The notes: generated from the letters alone by a model not told the origin. DNA of 64,000 nt from Amycolatopsis umgeniensis (GCF_014205155.1 NZ_JACHMX010000001.1:5270001-5334000), one strand, 5' to 3'; shown: positions 17,089 to 26,724, counted from the first letter of the stretch. Program-made: numbers and translations.

Positions 17089-17904
17089 ATGTCCTATCCC
17101 AGCGGTGGGCCCGGCTACCCCCAGCAGGGTGGCGGCCAGCAACCCCCTCAGCCTCACCCCGGCTCGGGAGCCTTCCCCCAGCAGCAGGCGCCGTCGTCAC
17201 CGGCGAGCCCGCTGAACCTGGCGCTGCTGCTCGCGCTCGCCGTCACCGTCCTCGGCCTGGTGCAGTTCTTCATCGGCTTCTCCGACGAGGCCGACGCCGC
17301 TGGGCAGGTCTCGGTCTTCCTCCTGGTCAGCGGTCTGCTCGCGGCACTGCACGCGTTGCCGCGCGGCCCGAAGACGCTGCCGTTCGCGGCGTTGTTCAGC
17401 GTCCTGGGCGCGTTCGGCGGCCTCGACCTGATCATCGGCTACGGGAGCGGTCGCGAGGATGTCTCGGTCCCCGGCATCCTCACCGTGGTGCTGATCCTCG
17501 GCATCCTGCAGATGCTGGTCGCGGTCGCGGCGCTGCTGTTCGAGCACGACGTCCTCAAGGTGCCCGCCGCGAAGCCGCAGCAGCAGGCGCCGCAGGGCCC
17601 GTACAGCCAGCAGTTCGCGCAGCAGGGCCCGCAGGGGCCGTTCGGCCAGCAGGGTCAGCAGGGCCCGGCCGCCACCCAGGTCCAGCCGTTCCCCGGCGCG
17701 GGGCAGCAGGGTCAGCAGCCCCAGGGCGAGCCGTCCGGTCCGTTCGCGCAGCCGGGCGGATTCCAGCCGCCGGTCACGCAGCCGCCGGGCCAGCAGGCCA
17801 CGACGTACGCGCCGCAGCAGGGCCAGTTCTTCCAGCAGCCGCCGTCCTCGGAGCAGGGCCAGAACCCGGGCACGCCGCCGGGTGGTTTCGACCGGCAGAG
17901 CTGA
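17089..17904 (+). CDS. DUF5336 membrane protein (34-kDa antigenic protein homologue), 271 aa
   Basis: The N-terminal 40 residues are Pro/Gly/Gln-rich, then four transmembrane helices (about residues 42-165), then a long Gln/Pro/Gly-rich tail. This layout and the place between sucCD and perM identify the homologue of M. tuberculosis Rv0954. ATG 17089 has ACAGGAGAG upstream. The family is envelope-associated; its biochemical role is not known. An 18-bp perfect terminator hairpin follows. Confidence 0.85.
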   Translation: MSYPSGGPGYPQQGGGQQPPQPHPGSGAFPQQQAPSSPASPLNLALLLALAVTVLGLVQFFIGFSDEADAAGQVSVFLLVSGLLAALHALPRGPKTLPFAALFSVLGAFGGLDLIIGYGSGREDVSVPGILTVVLILGILQMLVAVAALLFEHDVLKVPAAKPQQQAPQGPYSQQFAQQGPQGPFGQQGQQGPAATQVQPFPGAGQQGQQPQGEPSGPFAQPGGFQPPVTQPPGQQATTYAPQQGQFFQQPPSSEQGQNPGTPPGGFDRQS

Positions 17905-17915
17905 TCTTTCGCACC

Positions 17916-17958
17916 GAAAAGCACCCGCTGTGACACAGGGTCACAGCGGGTGCTTTTC
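17916..17958 (+). terminator. terminator of the DUF5336 gene
   Basis: Perfect 18-bp inverted repeat, arms GAAAAGCACCCGCTGTGA and its complement, 7-nt loop, with a TTTTC end. Confidence 0.85.
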
Positions 17959-18046
17959 GTTTTCCGGATTACCCGACCGGGTGGGTTGGGCCACGTGCGC
18001 CGTCCGGCGGCGGCGTGCCTCACCCGGACGGCCCAGTCCGGATGTC

Positions 18047-19516
18047 ATGGTGCGGATCATGACGCTGCTCACCCGCGACGAACGCCCGCCGGGCGAAGAG
18101 CCGGTGAGCGACCTCGTGCCCGAGCCGGAGGTGTCCAGGGCGAAGCGGGTCCGGGTGTTGCTCGCCGCCGCCTGCGCGCCTTTGCTCTTCTCCTACACCG
18201 CCGTCGCGACCGTGCTCGCGGTGGTCGCGTTCGCGGCCGACCGGTCCCGCTTCTCCGCCACCGGCGCGCTGCTCGCCGCCGGGCCGGGCTGGCTCGCCGC
18301 GTGGCAGGTGGAACTCGATCTCGGCGGTCATCCGCTCGGCATCCTGCCGCTGCTGCCGACGCTCGTCGTCGCGTGGCTCGTGGCGAGGGCGGCCGCGCGC
18401 GCCGTGCGCCGGATCGGCGGCCGGACCCCGGCGGACGCCGTCCCGGTGGTGGCGGTGACAGCGGGGGCGCACGCGCTGTTCGGCGTGCTCATCGCCCTGA
18501 TGGCGAGTGGATCGCCGATCGGGGTCAACCCGCTCACCGCTTTCTGCGTGCCGGGGCTGATCGCCGGGCTCGCCGCCGTCGCGGGAATCGCCAAGGTCTG
18601 CGGGCTGCCCGCCGCGGTGCGGGACCGGTTCGACCCGGTGGCCGTGCGGGGCCTGCGGGCGGGCGCGCTCGGCCTCGCCGCGATGATCGCCTGCGGCGCC
18701 GTGGTGTTCACCGCGGCCACCGCGCTCTCGTGGTCCACTGTGGACAGCCTGTTCGAGCCGGGCTTCGGCACGAGCTTCGGCCTGTTCGCGCTTTCCGTGG
18801 CGTATCTGCCGAACGCGATCGTCGCCGCGTTGTCCTTCACCACCGGGCCGGGTTTCTCGGTCGGTTCGCTGACCGTCGGCATGTTCGGCTACCGCGAAGG
18901 GCAGCTGCCGGGGGTGCCGGTGCTGGCGGGGATCCCGTCGCACCACGCGGTCTGGTGGCCCGCGTTGCTGCTCCTGCCCGCGCTGGCGGGAGTGCTGGTC
19001 GGCTGGAAGATCCGCACGATCGACGAGGATCCGATGCTGCGGATGCGGGCGGTCGCCGTCGCGGGCGCGCTCGTCGCGTTCGGGTGCGTCGTCCTCGGGA
19101 CCCTCGCCGGCGGCAGGCTCGGCGACGGCCCGTTCGACCCGGTCAGCGTGCCGGTCGGGGTCGCGTCGGTGATCGCCTTCTGCTGGATCGTGATCCCCGG
19201 CGGTTTCGTCGCCTTCTTCGCCGGAGCGCACGAGCCGCCGGAGCCGCCAGGTGAACCCGAAGACGTCGCCGAAGCCGAGGAAGAAGAGCCCGTCGAGGAC
19301 CAACCGGCGGAGGAAGCCGAAGCCGCGCTCGACGACGAGGAACTCGACGACGAGGCCGAGGCGGAACTCGCCCGGGAGCTGGGTGAGGACTTCGACGAAA
19401 CCCCGGCGGAGCCCGAGCCCGAACCAGGGGCCGAAACCGACCTGGAGCAGGACACCGCTGTGACCGAGTCCACCGACGGGTCCGGCGACGAAAGCGCGCC
19501 CGGCGGCGACCGTTAG
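18047..19516 (+). CDS. perM: PerM-like integral membrane protein (DUF6350), 489 aa
   Basis: About ten hydrophobic helices fill residues 40-400, followed by a strongly acidic Glu/Asp/Pro-rich cytoplasmic tail of about 90 residues. It occupies the place of M. tuberculosis Rv0955 (perM), a membrane protein needed for cell division in low magnesium and for persistence; that function is family knowledge, not seen here. Start is ambiguous between ATG 18047 and ATG 18059. purN begins 25 bp downstream. Confidence 0.8.
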   Translation: MVRIMTLLTRDERPPGEEPVSDLVPEPEVSRAKRVRVLLAAACAPLLFSYTAVATVLAVVAFAADRSRFSATGALLAAGPGWLAAWQVELDLGGHPLGILPLLPTLVVAWLVARAAARAVRRIGGRTPADAVPVVAVTAGAHALFGVLIALMASGSPIGVNPLTAFCVPGLIAGLAAVAGIAKVCGLPAAVRDRFDPVAVRGLRAGALGLAAMIACGAVVFTAATALSWSTVDSLFEPGFGTSFGLFALSVAYLPNAIVAALSFTTGPGFSVGSLTVGMFGYREGQLPGVPVLAGIPSHHAVWWPALLLLPALAGVLVGWKIRTIDEDPMLRMRAVAVAGALVAFGCVVLGTLAGGRLGDGPFDPVSVPVGVASVIAFCWIVIPGGFVAFFAGAHEPPEPPGEPEDVAEAEEEEPVEDQPAEEAEAALDDEELDDEAEAELARELGEDFDETPAEPEPEPGAETDLEQDTAVTESTDGSGDESAPGGDR

Positions 19517-19519
19517 GGT
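19514..19519 (+). promoter_or_regulatory. -10 element (TAGGGT) before purN
   Basis: It overlaps the perM stop codon (TAG 19514-19516) and lies 22 bp before the purN start, leaving room for the AGGTGA ribosome site. Confidence 0.35.
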
Positions 19520-19541
19520 TGTCGCGACCAGGTGAAGCGCC

Positions 19542-20210
19542 GTGCGCCCGAGTGCGTACCGCCGTGGCAAGGAGCCCGTTCTGGCTAGTCGGTTGGACCT
19601 GCCCACTCCGGTGAAGCTCGTCGTCCTCGCGTCCGGTTCCGGCACGCTGCTGCAAGCCGTGCTCGACGCCGTCGAAAAGCCGAACTTCCCGGCGAAGGTG
19701 GTCGCCGTCGGAGCCGACCGCACCGGGATCGAGGCGCTCACGCGGGCCGAACGCGCCGACGTGCCGTCGTTCACCGTGCGGATGGCCGATCATCCGGACC
19801 GCGCGGCTTGGGACAAGGCGATCACCGAAGCCGTCGCCGCCTATCAGCCCGACCTGGTCGTCTCGGCGGGGTTCATGAAGATCCTCGGCGCCGAATTCCT
19901 CGCGCGGTTCCCCGGCCGTGTGATCAACACGCATCCGGCGTTGCTGCCGTCGTTCCCCGGCGCGCACGCCGTGGCCGACGCGCTGGCGATGGCCGTCAAG
20001 GTCACCGGGTCGACGGTCCACTTCGTCGACGCCGGGGTGGACACCGGTCCGATCATCGCGCAGGAGCCGGTGATCGTGGAATCCGATGACGACGAGCATG
20101 TCCTGCACGAGCGGATCAAGGCCGTGGAACGCAGGCTCCTGGTGGAAACGATCGAAAAGCTCGGCCGGAGCGGGTGCGCGGTCGAGGGACGAAAGGTGAG
20201 GTTTTCGTGA
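19542..20210 (+). CDS. purN: phosphoribosylglycinamide formyltransferase, 222 aa
   Basis: The third step of purine synthesis: transfer of a formyl group from 10-formyl-THF to GAR. The N-terminal nucleotide-binding loop ([16 protein letters not shown]) and the catalytic region with [16 protein letters not shown] (His and the SFPG loop) and VDTGPIIAQ are all present. GTG 19542 has AGGTGA upstream; homologues begin about 20 residues later, so an internal start is possible. Its stop overlaps the purH GTG. Confidence 0.95.
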   Translation: MRPSAYRRGKEPVLASRLDLPTPVKLVVLASGSGTLLQAVLDAVEKPNFPAKVVAVGADRTGIEALTRAERADVPSFTVRMADHPDRAAWDKAITEAVAAYQPDLVVSAGFMKILGAEFLARFPGRVINTHPALLPSFPGAHAVADALAMAVKVTGSTVHFVDAGVDTGPIIAQEPVIVESDDDEHVLHERIKAVERRLLVETIEKLGRSGCAVEGRKVRFS

Positions 20211-21769
20211 CTACCGCTCAGGGACAACGTCCCGTCCGGCGCGCGCTGATCGGCGTTTCCGACAAGGCCGGTCTGCTCGAACTCGCCACCGGGCTGCACG
20301 CGGCGGGTGTCGAGATCGTGTCGACCGGTGGCACGGCGAAGGTCATCGCGAACGCCGGGGTGCCGGTGACGCCGGTCGAAGAGGTCACCGGGTTCCCCGA
20401 GTCCCTCGACGGCCGGGTCAAGACGCTGCACCCGCGCGTGCACGCGGGCCTGCTCGCCGACCGTGACCGCCCGGAGCACGTCGAGCAGCTCAAGCAGCTC
20501 GACATCGCGCCGTTCGACCTGCTCGTGGTCAACCTGTACCCGTTCACGCAGACCGTCGCCTCGGGCGCGAGCCCGGAGGATTGCGTCGAGAACATCGACA
20601 TCGGCGGCCCGGCGATGGTGCGTGCCGCGGCGAAGAACCACAACAGCGTCGCCGTCGTGGTCGACCCGTCCCGTTACGGCTGGGTGCTGGAGCGCGTCGC
20701 CGCCGGTGGTTTCGAGCTGACCGACCGCAAGCGGCTCGCCGCTCAGGCGTACGCGCACACGGCGGCGTACGACACCGCTGTCGCCTCGTGGTTCGCGAAC
20801 GTCTACGCGCCCGCGGACGACTCCGGCTTCCCGGATTTCACCGGCGCTTCGTGGGAACGCGGCGACGTGCTGCGCTACGGCGAGAACCCGCACCAGAAGG
20901 CCGCGCTGTACAAGCACTGGCGGCCGGGTCTCGCGCACGCGGAGCAGCTGCACGGCAAGGCCATGTCGTACAACAACTACGTCGACACCGACGCCGCGCG
21001 CCGCGCCGCCTACGACTTCGACGCCCCGGCGGTCGCGATCATCAAGCACGCCAACCCGTGCGGGATCGCCGTCGGCGAGGACATCGCCGAGGCGCACCGG
21101 AAGGCGCACGCGTGCGACCCGGTCTCGGCCTACGGCGGGGTGATCGCGACCAACCGGCCGGTGAGCCGCGAGGCCGCCGAGCAGATCTCCGAGGTGTTCA
21201 CCGAGGTCGTCCTGGCGCCGGACTTCGACGCCGAGGCGCTCGAGATCCTGCAGCGCAAGAAGAACGTGCGGCTGCTGAAACTGCCCGAGATCACGTCGCC
21301 GGATCCGATCGAGTTCCGGCCGATCTCCGGCGGCATGCTGGTGCAGACCGTCGACACGATCGCCGCCGAGGGTGACGACCCGGCGAACTGGACGCTGGCC
21401 ACCGGCGCGGCCGTCGACGAGCGGACGCTGGCCGACCTCGAGTTCGCGTGGCGTTCGCTGCGCGCGGTGAAGTCGAACGCGATCCTGCTGGCGAACGACG
21501 GTGCGACAGTCGGTGTCGGCATGGGGCAGGTCAACCGGGTCGACTCGTCGCGGCTCGCGGTCTCGCGGGCGGGGGACCGGGCGAAGGGCTCCGTCGCCGC
21601 TTCGGACGCCTTCTTCCCGTTCCCGGACGGGCTCGAGGTCCTGCTGGAAGCCGGCGTCCGCGCCGTCGTCCAGCCGGGCGGCTCGATCCGCGACGCCGAG
21701 GTCATCGCCGCCGCCGAGGCCGCCGGGGTCACCCTGTACCTCACCGGTACGCGCCACTTCGCGCACTAG
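20207..21769 (+). CDS. purH: bifunctional AICAR formyltransferase/IMP cyclohydrolase, 520 aa
   Basis: It catalyses the last two steps of IMP synthesis. The N-terminal MGS-like IMP cyclohydrolase domain ([29 protein letters not shown]) is followed by the AICAR transformylase domain with [11 protein letters not shown] and YGGVIATN. The start GTG overlaps the purN stop (GTGA). Two copies of the interspersed palindrome begin 11 bp after its stop. Confidence 0.97.
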   Translation: MTTAQGQRPVRRALIGVSDKAGLLELATGLHAAGVEIVSTGGTAKVIANAGVPVTPVEEVTGFPESLDGRVKTLHPRVHAGLLADRDRPEHVEQLKQLDIAPFDLLVVNLYPFTQTVASGASPEDCVENIDIGGPAMVRAAAKNHNSVAVVVDPSRYGWVLERVAAGGFELTDRKRLAAQAYAHTAAYDTAVASWFANVYAPADDSGFPDFTGASWERGDVLRYGENPHQKAALYKHWRPGLAHAEQLHGKAMSYNNYVDTDAARRAAYDFDAPAVAIIKHANPCGIAVGEDIAEAHRKAHACDPVSAYGGVIATNRPVSREAAEQISEVFTEVVLAPDFDAEALEILQRKKNVRLLKLPEITSPDPIEFRPISGGMLVQTVDTIAAEGDDPANWTLATGAAVDERTLADLEFAWRSLRAVKSNAILLANDGATVGVGMGQVNRVDSSRLAVSRAGDRAKGSVAASDAFFPFPDGLEVLLEAGVRAVVQPGGSIRDAEVIAAAEAAGVTLYLTGTRHFAH

Positions 21770-21780
21770 GCCGACTCGAC

Positions 21781-21826
21781 TTTAGCGGGCTAATCGCGAC
21801 GCGCAGATCGCGTTTAGCCCGCTAAA
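21781..21826. repeat. two facing copies of the palindromic element after purH
   Basis: Cores TTTAGCGGGCTAAT (21781-21794, variant end) and TTTAGCCCGCTAAA (21813-21826), in opposite orientation with CGCGACGCGCAGATCGCG between. Confidence 0.9.
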
Positions 21827-21828
21827 GG

Positions 21829-21940
21829 CGCACCCCCGGCAAGGACAAAGGCTTCTTCGCGGACGAGCGCATACCCGCCGACGTGCTCTCCGGCGAGGCC
21901 AAGTCGGTTGCCCTGGCTGCCTTCGATTCGGTGGGCTGAG
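21829..21940 (+). pseudogene. C-terminal gene remnant between palindromic elements
   Basis: A coding-like stretch with high third-position GC reads GKDKGFFADERIPADVLSG and ends AFDSVG then TGA at 21938-21940. The frame is closed by the TAA inside the element at 21823-21825 and has no start codon near, so it is not an intact gene. It looks like the tail of a lost gene. I do not recognise the family. Confidence 0.35.
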
Positions 21941-21993
21941 CCCATCCGCCACCCGCGCCCGCGGCCGTCGTGCCATGCTGGCCGCGTGTCGCC

Positions 21994-22007
21994 TTTAGCG
22001 GGCTAAT
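21994..22007. repeat. palindromic element copy upstream of the 257-aa membrane protein
   Basis: Core TTTAGCGGGCTAAT, preceded by GTCGCC and followed by CGCGACGCG, 40 bp before the GTG at 22048. Confidence 0.9.
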
Positions 22008-22047
22008 CGCGACGCGCGAGCGTACGCGAGGATCGCTAGGAGGATCG

Positions 22048-22821
22048 GTGCACCAGCCGCCGCAGGGGTATGGCCAGGGGCCGGGATACGGCCCGCCACC
22101 TGGGCAAGGAGGCCAGCCGGGCTACGGGCAGCAGCAGCCGGGATACGGCCCGCCCCCGGGGTACGGTCCGCCTCCCGGATACCCGCCGCCCGGTTACGGG
22201 CAGCCGCCCAAGAAGAAAAAGACCGGGCTCATCGTCGGCCTGATCGTGGGCGGCGTCGTGCTGCTCGGACTGGGCATCCCCGGTGGCATCTTCGCGTCGG
22301 AGTACTACTCGTCGGTCGGCAAGGCACCGGTCTCCGAGCAGCCGCCCACCGAATGCCAGGTCTCCCCGGAGGCCCTGAACAAAACGGTCACCAACAGCTT
22401 CCAGGGCTCTCGCGAGAACGAGATCAAGGCGGGACAGATCGTCACCAAGCAGCGAGGCTGCTCCTGGTCGGCGCCGGACGGTGACAACGTCCACGACCGC
22501 ACCCTCCAGGTCATGGTGTACCGCCACGAAGGACCGGAGGCCGAGCAGCGGGCGGCGGAGTCGTCCGTCGGGTCGGCCGCGCCGTCCGAGCGCCAGCAGC
22601 AGGTGCAGGGGATCGGGGAGAAGGCGGTTCTCGTCTCCCTGGATACCGACAGCGCCTTCAGCGGCGCCGAGCTGCGGTTCACCCAGGGCGTGTACGTCGT
22701 CATCGTCACCTACAAGGGCTGGGACAAGGGGTTCTTCACGAACTCGCCGATCCCGCCCGGGGAGTCCGCCGAAGCGGCGAAGTCCGTCGGGGCCGAGCTC
22801 GCGAAGAACCTGCCCCGCTAG
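22048..22821 (+). CDS. Pro/Gly/Tyr-rich single-pass membrane protein with extracytoplasmic domain, 257 aa
   Basis: The first 55 residues are repeats of GYGPPP/PGYGQ type, followed by KKKK and one transmembrane helix (about residues 61-83), then a 170-residue outside domain with two Cys (TECQVS, QRGCSW) likely to form a disulfide. The layout resembles DUF3558-like or mycobacterial membrane-anchored proteins, but no family is certain. GTG 22048 has AGGAGG 4 bp upstream; an upstream extension would translate through a palindromic element. It overlaps the convergent SRPBCC gene end by 4 bp. Confidence 0.75.
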   Translation: MHQPPQGYGQGPGYGPPPGQGGQPGYGQQQPGYGPPPGYGPPPGYPPPGYGQPPKKKKTGLIVGLIVGGVVLLGLGIPGGIFASEYYSSVGKAPVSEQPPTECQVSPEALNKTVTNSFQGSRENEIKAGQIVTKQRGCSWSAPDGDNVHDRTLQVMVYRHEGPEAEQRAAESSVGSAAPSERQQQVQGIGEKAVLVSLDTDSAFSGAELRFTQGVYVVIVTYKGWDKGFFTNSPIPPGESAEAAKSVGAELAKNLPR

Positions 22822-23522
22822 GCGTACAGGTAGTTCAGCCAGACCGTCCACGCCTTCTCGGCCTTGTCCGCGTCGGCGTCTTCGGCGAACAGGTGGTGGC
22901 CGATGCCGACAGGCCAGCCCCAGACGTTCCGGCCGTAGAAGCGGTACAACGCGTCCTCGGTGCGGACGCCGATGAATGCCGACGTCAGGTAGTCGACGAC
23001 GCCTTCGACTCCGGGGACGTCGAGATACACCCGGTCGCCCGCGACCGCCGCGCCTAACGCGGTCCGCACGGCCTCGAACGCCTCCGGAGCTGTCGACGCT
23101 TCAGGCGCGTCGGCCTTGAAGTACTTCGCCTGACGCCGGTTGAAATGCGTCAGGTACTCGCCCAGCGAGTGGTGGTAGAACGCCGTGTGCCGCTTGCACG
23201 CGTCGTATTCGACGTCCCAGTCGTCGAGGACGGTGGTGTGCTCGTAGCGCAGGTACGTGCCGCCGTCCTTCGGTTCGAGGACGTACTCGAGGGTGTTGAA
23301 CCAGCCCTTCTCGTCTTCGGCATAGGTGACGAAGCGTCGTGACGGCTTCCAGACGGTCACCATGCCGCCGTTCGGCGTGAGGCCGGATTCGGCGCCGCCG
23401 TCGCGCGGTTCGTACTGGATCGGCCAGAGCCAGCCTCCGCTGCCCGTGGTGATCGCGGCCCAGGTGTCGGCGGGTGTGGTGGGCATCAAGCCCTCGAAGC
23501 GGACCTCGGATTCCTTCGCCAT
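22818..23522 (-). CDS. SRPBCC/AHSA1-like ligand-binding protein, 234 aa
   Basis: The N-terminal 140 residues follow the START/AHSA1 pattern: a first strand-helix with DTWAAITTGSGGWLWPIQYEP, then KPSRRFVTYAEDEKGWFNTLEYVLEPKDGGTYLRYEHT and a C-terminal amphipathic helix. About 95 further residues (from AVRTALGAAVAGDRVYLDVPG) may form a second small domain of the same type. The ligand is unknown. It is divergent from the FMN-binding gene at 23703, with a palindromic element in between. Confidence 0.8.
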   Translation of the reverse strand: MAKESEVRFEGLMPTTPADTWAAITTGSGGWLWPIQYEPRDGGAESGLTPNGGMVTVWKPSRRFVTYAEDEKGWFNTLEYVLEPKDGGTYLRYEHTTVLDDWDVEYDACKRHTAFYHHSLGEYLTHFNRRQAKYFKADAPEASTAPEAFEAVRTALGAAVAGDRVYLDVPGVEGVVDYLTSAFIGVRTEDALYRFYGRNVWGWPVGIGHHLFAEDADADKAEKAWTVWLNYLYA

Positions 23523-23592
23523 GACTGTCCTCTCTCGTCTGCCTTCATAGAGGCGACGCCTGGCCAGGGGCGCTTTCGACAAACGGATCGCG

Positions 23593-23606
23593 TTTAGCCC
23601 GCTAAA
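23593..23606. repeat. palindromic element copy in a divergent promoter region
   Basis: Core TTTAGCCCGCTAAA preceded by GGATCGCG and followed by GACG, between the starts of the divergent genes at 23522 and 23703. Confidence 0.9.
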
Positions 23607-23702
23607 GACGCTGTGACGCGAGTCACATTCCGGAGTGTCGAAGTGCGGGGGACGGCGGCGTCCCCGGGGTGTCCGCGAAGAAGGCGACCCGAGGAGAGCG
23701 AC

Positions 23703-24188
23703 ATGCAGCAGAGCAAGATCGACGAGATCCTGAACCGCCCGCTCAGCCAGGAGCTCCTGGCCCGTGACCTGGCCCGGCTGGCCTACACCGCGCTCGACGG
23801 CACGCCGCGGTCGATCCCGATCGGCATCCACTGGAACGGCGAGGAGATCGTCATGTGCACCCCGACGAACGCGCCGAAACTGCCGTCGTTGCGCCGCAAC
23901 CCCGCCGTCGCCCTGACCATCGACACCGAATCGCATCCGCCGAAGATCCTGCTCCTCCGCGGCACCGTCGAGCTGGACCACGTCGACGGCATCCCCGACG
24001 AGTACATGCAGTGGAGCGGCACCTACGAGATGACGCCCGAGCAGCGGGTCGAGTGGGAGAAGCAGGTGCGGTCGCTCTACGACGGCATGGTCCGGATCGT
24101 GGTGACCCCGACCTGGGTCAAGCTCATCGACTTCGAGACCACGCTGCCCACCGCCGTCGAAGAGCTCATGCGCCGGCAGAGCGCCTGA
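23703..24188 (+). CDS. pyridoxamine 5'-phosphate oxidase-like FMN-binding split-barrel protein, 161 aa
   Basis: The N-terminus (KIDEILNRPLSQELLARDLARLAYTALDGTPRSIPIGIHWNG) and the strand VALTIDTESHPPKILLLRGTVEL match the small PNPOx-like flavin/F420 reductase fold. ATG 23703 has GAGGAGAGC upstream. Actinobacterial members of this kind often use F420 or FMN; which one is not visible. The VOC gene follows after 11 bp, so the two are probably co-transcribed. Confidence 0.8.
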   Translation: MQQSKIDEILNRPLSQELLARDLARLAYTALDGTPRSIPIGIHWNGEEIVMCTPTNAPKLPSLRRNPAVALTIDTESHPPKILLLRGTVELDHVDGIPDEYMQWSGTYEMTPEQRVEWEKQVRSLYDGMVRIVVTPTWVKLIDFETTLPTAVEELMRRQSA

Positions 24189-24199
24189 AAGGAACTGTC

Positions 24200-24649
24200 A
24201 TGACACTCAAGAGGCTGGAACACATCGGTGTCGTCGTCCACGATCTCGAAGCGGCCAAGGCCTTCTTCGTCGCACTCGGTCTCGAACTCGAAGGCGAGGC
24301 GTCGCTCAAGGGTGACACGGTCGATCGCCTCACCGGGTTGAAAGGGGTCCGGACGGATATCGCGGTGTTGCGCCCACTGGACGGCCACGGCGGGGTGGAG
24401 CTGATCAAGTACCAGGCGCCGTCCGGCCGGGAAGCCGATTCGCGAGCGCCGATGAACACGCCCGGCATCCGCCACTTCGTGTTCTCGGTGGAGGACATCG
24501 ACGACGTCCTCGAACGGTTGCGGCCGCACGGTGCCGAACTCGTCGGCGAAGTGGTGCGATACGAGGACAGCTACCGGCTCTGTTACGTCCGCGGCCCGGA
24601 GGGGATCGTCGTCGAACTGGCGGAAGAGCTCGTACGTCGGGAAGCGTAG
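24200..24649 (+). CDS. VOC-family (glyoxalase-like) protein, 149 aa
   Basis: The paired beta-alpha-beta modules of the VOC fold are visible: LEHIGVVVHDLEAAKAFFVALGLELEGE, then MNTPGIRHFVFSVEDIDDVLERL and YVRGPEGIVVELAEEL. His8, the mid Glu and the last Glu are plausible metal ligands. ATG 24200 follows AAGGAAC. It probably forms an operon with the FMN-binding gene. Confidence 0.85.
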   Translation: MTLKRLEHIGVVVHDLEAAKAFFVALGLELEGEASLKGDTVDRLTGLKGVRTDIAVLRPLDGHGGVELIKYQAPSGREADSRAPMNTPGIRHFVFSVEDIDDVLERLRPHGAELVGEVVRYEDSYRLCYVRGPEGIVVELAEELVRREA

Positions 24650-24707
24650 GAGAGAAGCCGCGTCTCGACGGATTCCCGCGAAGCCTTGCGCTGTCAGCAT
24701 TTCGGGC

Positions 24708-26054
24708 ATGACGTTGACAGGAATCCTGGCCGCCGCGCTGATTGTCACCGGTGCGCCCGCCCTCGCCACGGACGACGTCCGTGTCCACACCGGAGCGATC
24801 GACGGCGCCCGGTACCGGGTCGAGGTGCCGTCGAACTGGAACGGCAAACTCCTGCTGTACAACCACGGGATCTACCCGCCGGGCTACGTTCCCGAGGAGA
24901 TCGAGCTCGCCAACCGGCCGGAGGCCAAGCCCGTTCTCCTCGGCGAGGGGTACGCGCTGGCCGCGTCGCTCTACAGCAAGCCGAACGGCTTCTCCGCCCG
25001 GGAAGCCGTTCACGATCAGACGGCGCTGCTGTCCTGGTTCGACCGCAACGTCGGACGTCCGGCGCAGGTGCTCACCTGGGGAGCGTCCGGCGGCGGGCTC
25101 AACGCGGTCCTGCTGTCCGAGCGGCTCCCACACCGGATCGACGGCGCGCTGGCGATGTGCGGGCCCGTCGCGGGCGGCTCCGCGTTGTTCGCTCAGGCGC
25201 TGGACCTCGGGTTCGCGGTCCGGACGCTGCTGGCGCCCGAACTGGAGATCGTCCGCATCGCCGACCCGCGCACGAACCTCGCGAAAGCCCATCAGGCGAT
25301 CGCGAAGGCGCTGGAATCACCCGATGGACGGGCGCGGCTCGCCCTCGCCAACGCGTTCGCCGACGTCCCCGGTTGGTCGACAGCGCATCATCCCCGCTCC
25401 GCCGACGTCGTCGAGCAGATCCGCCAGCAGACAAAGTTCGTCCAGGCGGTTTACGACCAGCTTTCGTGGGGCGCCCACCGGGCCGATCTGGAGGCGCGGG
25501 CCGGCGGGAATCCGACCGGGAACACCGGGGTGGATTACCGCGGCCTGCTCGCCCGGTCGAGTGAACGTGACCTCGTGCAGCAGGCCTACCGCGCCGCGGG
25601 CCTGGACCTGGGCGCGGATCTGGCCAAGCTCGCCGCCGCGCCGCGCGTCAAGGCCGACAACGCCGCGGCCCGTCGGCTCGACCGCACCGGGACCCCGACG
25701 GGACGCGGTCACCAGCCGATCGTCACGCTGCACCCGATCGGCGACGGCGTCGCCCCCGAGCACGAGCGGACCCATGGTGACCGCGTCGATCCCGGCCGGA
25801 TCCGGCAGCTGTTCGTGAACCGGGGCGGGCATTGCCAGCACACCGCGGCGGAGGAGCTGACGGCGTTGCGCGTGCTGCGGGATCGCGTCGAGACGGGCCG
25901 CTGGCCGTCGACGTCGCCGGAGCGGCTGAACGCCGAGGCGAACCGATTCGGCCCGGAGTTCCACTTCCTCTACGACTGGCTGCACGGCGAACCGGGCACT
26001 TCCGGGCCCGCGTTCCGGCGATATCACCCGGCCCCGCTGCCTCGTGTGGCCTGA
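24708..26054 (+). CDS. secreted alpha/beta hydrolase, 448 aa
   Basis: A signal peptide (MTLTGILAAALIVTGAPALA) is followed by an alpha/beta-hydrolase with GKLLLYNHGIYPPGY (oxyanion loop), the nucleophile elbow GASGGG, and a late His in NRGGHCQHTAAEEL. It resembles secreted peptidase/tannase-like hydrolases of actinomycetes that take in large insert segments; the substrate is unknown. ATG 24708 is the only start that gives a signal peptide. It is convergent with the HD-domain gene, 4 bp apart. Confidence 0.8.
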   Translation: MTLTGILAAALIVTGAPALATDDVRVHTGAIDGARYRVEVPSNWNGKLLLYNHGIYPPGYVPEEIELANRPEAKPVLLGEGYALAASLYSKPNGFSAREAVHDQTALLSWFDRNVGRPAQVLTWGASGGGLNAVLLSERLPHRIDGALAMCGPVAGGSALFAQALDLGFAVRTLLAPELEIVRIADPRTNLAKAHQAIAKALESPDGRARLALANAFADVPGWSTAHHPRSADVVEQIRQQTKFVQAVYDQLSWGAHRADLEARAGGNPTGNTGVDYRGLLARSSERDLVQQAYRAAGLDLGADLAKLAAAPRVKADNAAARRLDRTGTPTGRGHQPIVTLHPIGDGVAPEHERTHGDRVDPGRIRQLFVNRGGHCQHTAAEELTALRVLRDRVETGRWPSTSPERLNAEANRFGPEFHFLYDWLHGEPGTSGPAFRRYHPAPLPRVA

Positions 26055-26058
26055 CCGG

Positions 26059-26649
26059 TCAGTCGCCGACGGGATGGCTCGCCTGAAAGGCCAGCCTCCC
26101 GTCGGCTTCGGCCGCGATCCTTTCGAGCGCGTCGTCCAAGGCCATGAAGACCTCCCAAGGAGGTTGCCCGGTCGCGGCGGCCAAGCGGTCGACGAGCGCC
26201 TGTTCGAGATCGGTGACCCGCTTGGCCTTCCACACCTTGTCCGCGACGCTCACGAGCAGGTCTTCGACGCCGACGTCCGCGCCCCAAGCGGCGTGCGTCC
26301 GCGCGAATCGCGCCCGGTCCTCGTCGATTCCTTGGGAGACAAGGAGTTCGTAACCGGCCTGCTCGTGCGCGGAACCCGGTCCGGACAGTTCTTCGCGGTG
26401 GATCGTCTTGCCGACGTCGTGGACGGCCGCGCCGAACAGGGTCACTTCGCGGTCGAAGACCACCTCCGGGTGTCGCTTCTCCAGCCAGTCGGCCAGCGTG
26501 CAAGCCACATCGTGGACCGCGCGCAGATGCGCGGCGAGGCGCGGGGGAGCGGCCAGTTTCTCCAGCAGTCCGCCCACTTCCTCCGGCAACGGGCGGAGCG
26601 GCGGCTCACCGGGATCGGTCAGGGCGCGGCGCAGAGCTGGCGAGGACAT
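26059..26649 (-). CDS. HD-domain phosphohydrolase, 196 aa
   Basis: The HD motif is intact (HLRAVHDVACTLADWL, GAAVHDVGKTIHREEL, and ARTHAAWGAD), giving a metal-dependent phosphohydrolase. ATG at 26647-26649 starts the conserved region. It is divergent from the SOS mutasome operon, and the LexA box lies 112 bp upstream of its start, so it is likely not LexA-controlled itself. Substrate unknown. Confidence 0.8.
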   Translation of the reverse strand: MSSPALRRALTDPGEPPLRPLPEEVGGLLEKLAAPPRLAAHLRAVHDVACTLADWLEKRHPEVVFDREVTLFGAAVHDVGKTIHREELSGPGSAHEQAGYELLVSQGIDEDRARFARTHAAWGADVGVEDLLVSVADKVWKAKRVTDLEQALVDRLAAATGQPPWEVFMALDDALERIAAEADGRLAFQASHPVGD

Positions 26650-26724
26650 GGCATCCAGAATGGCAGGAACCTGGTCCGCCGATGAGCACCGTGCATGTGA
26701 GATTCGGGTGACGGCCGCATCCGC

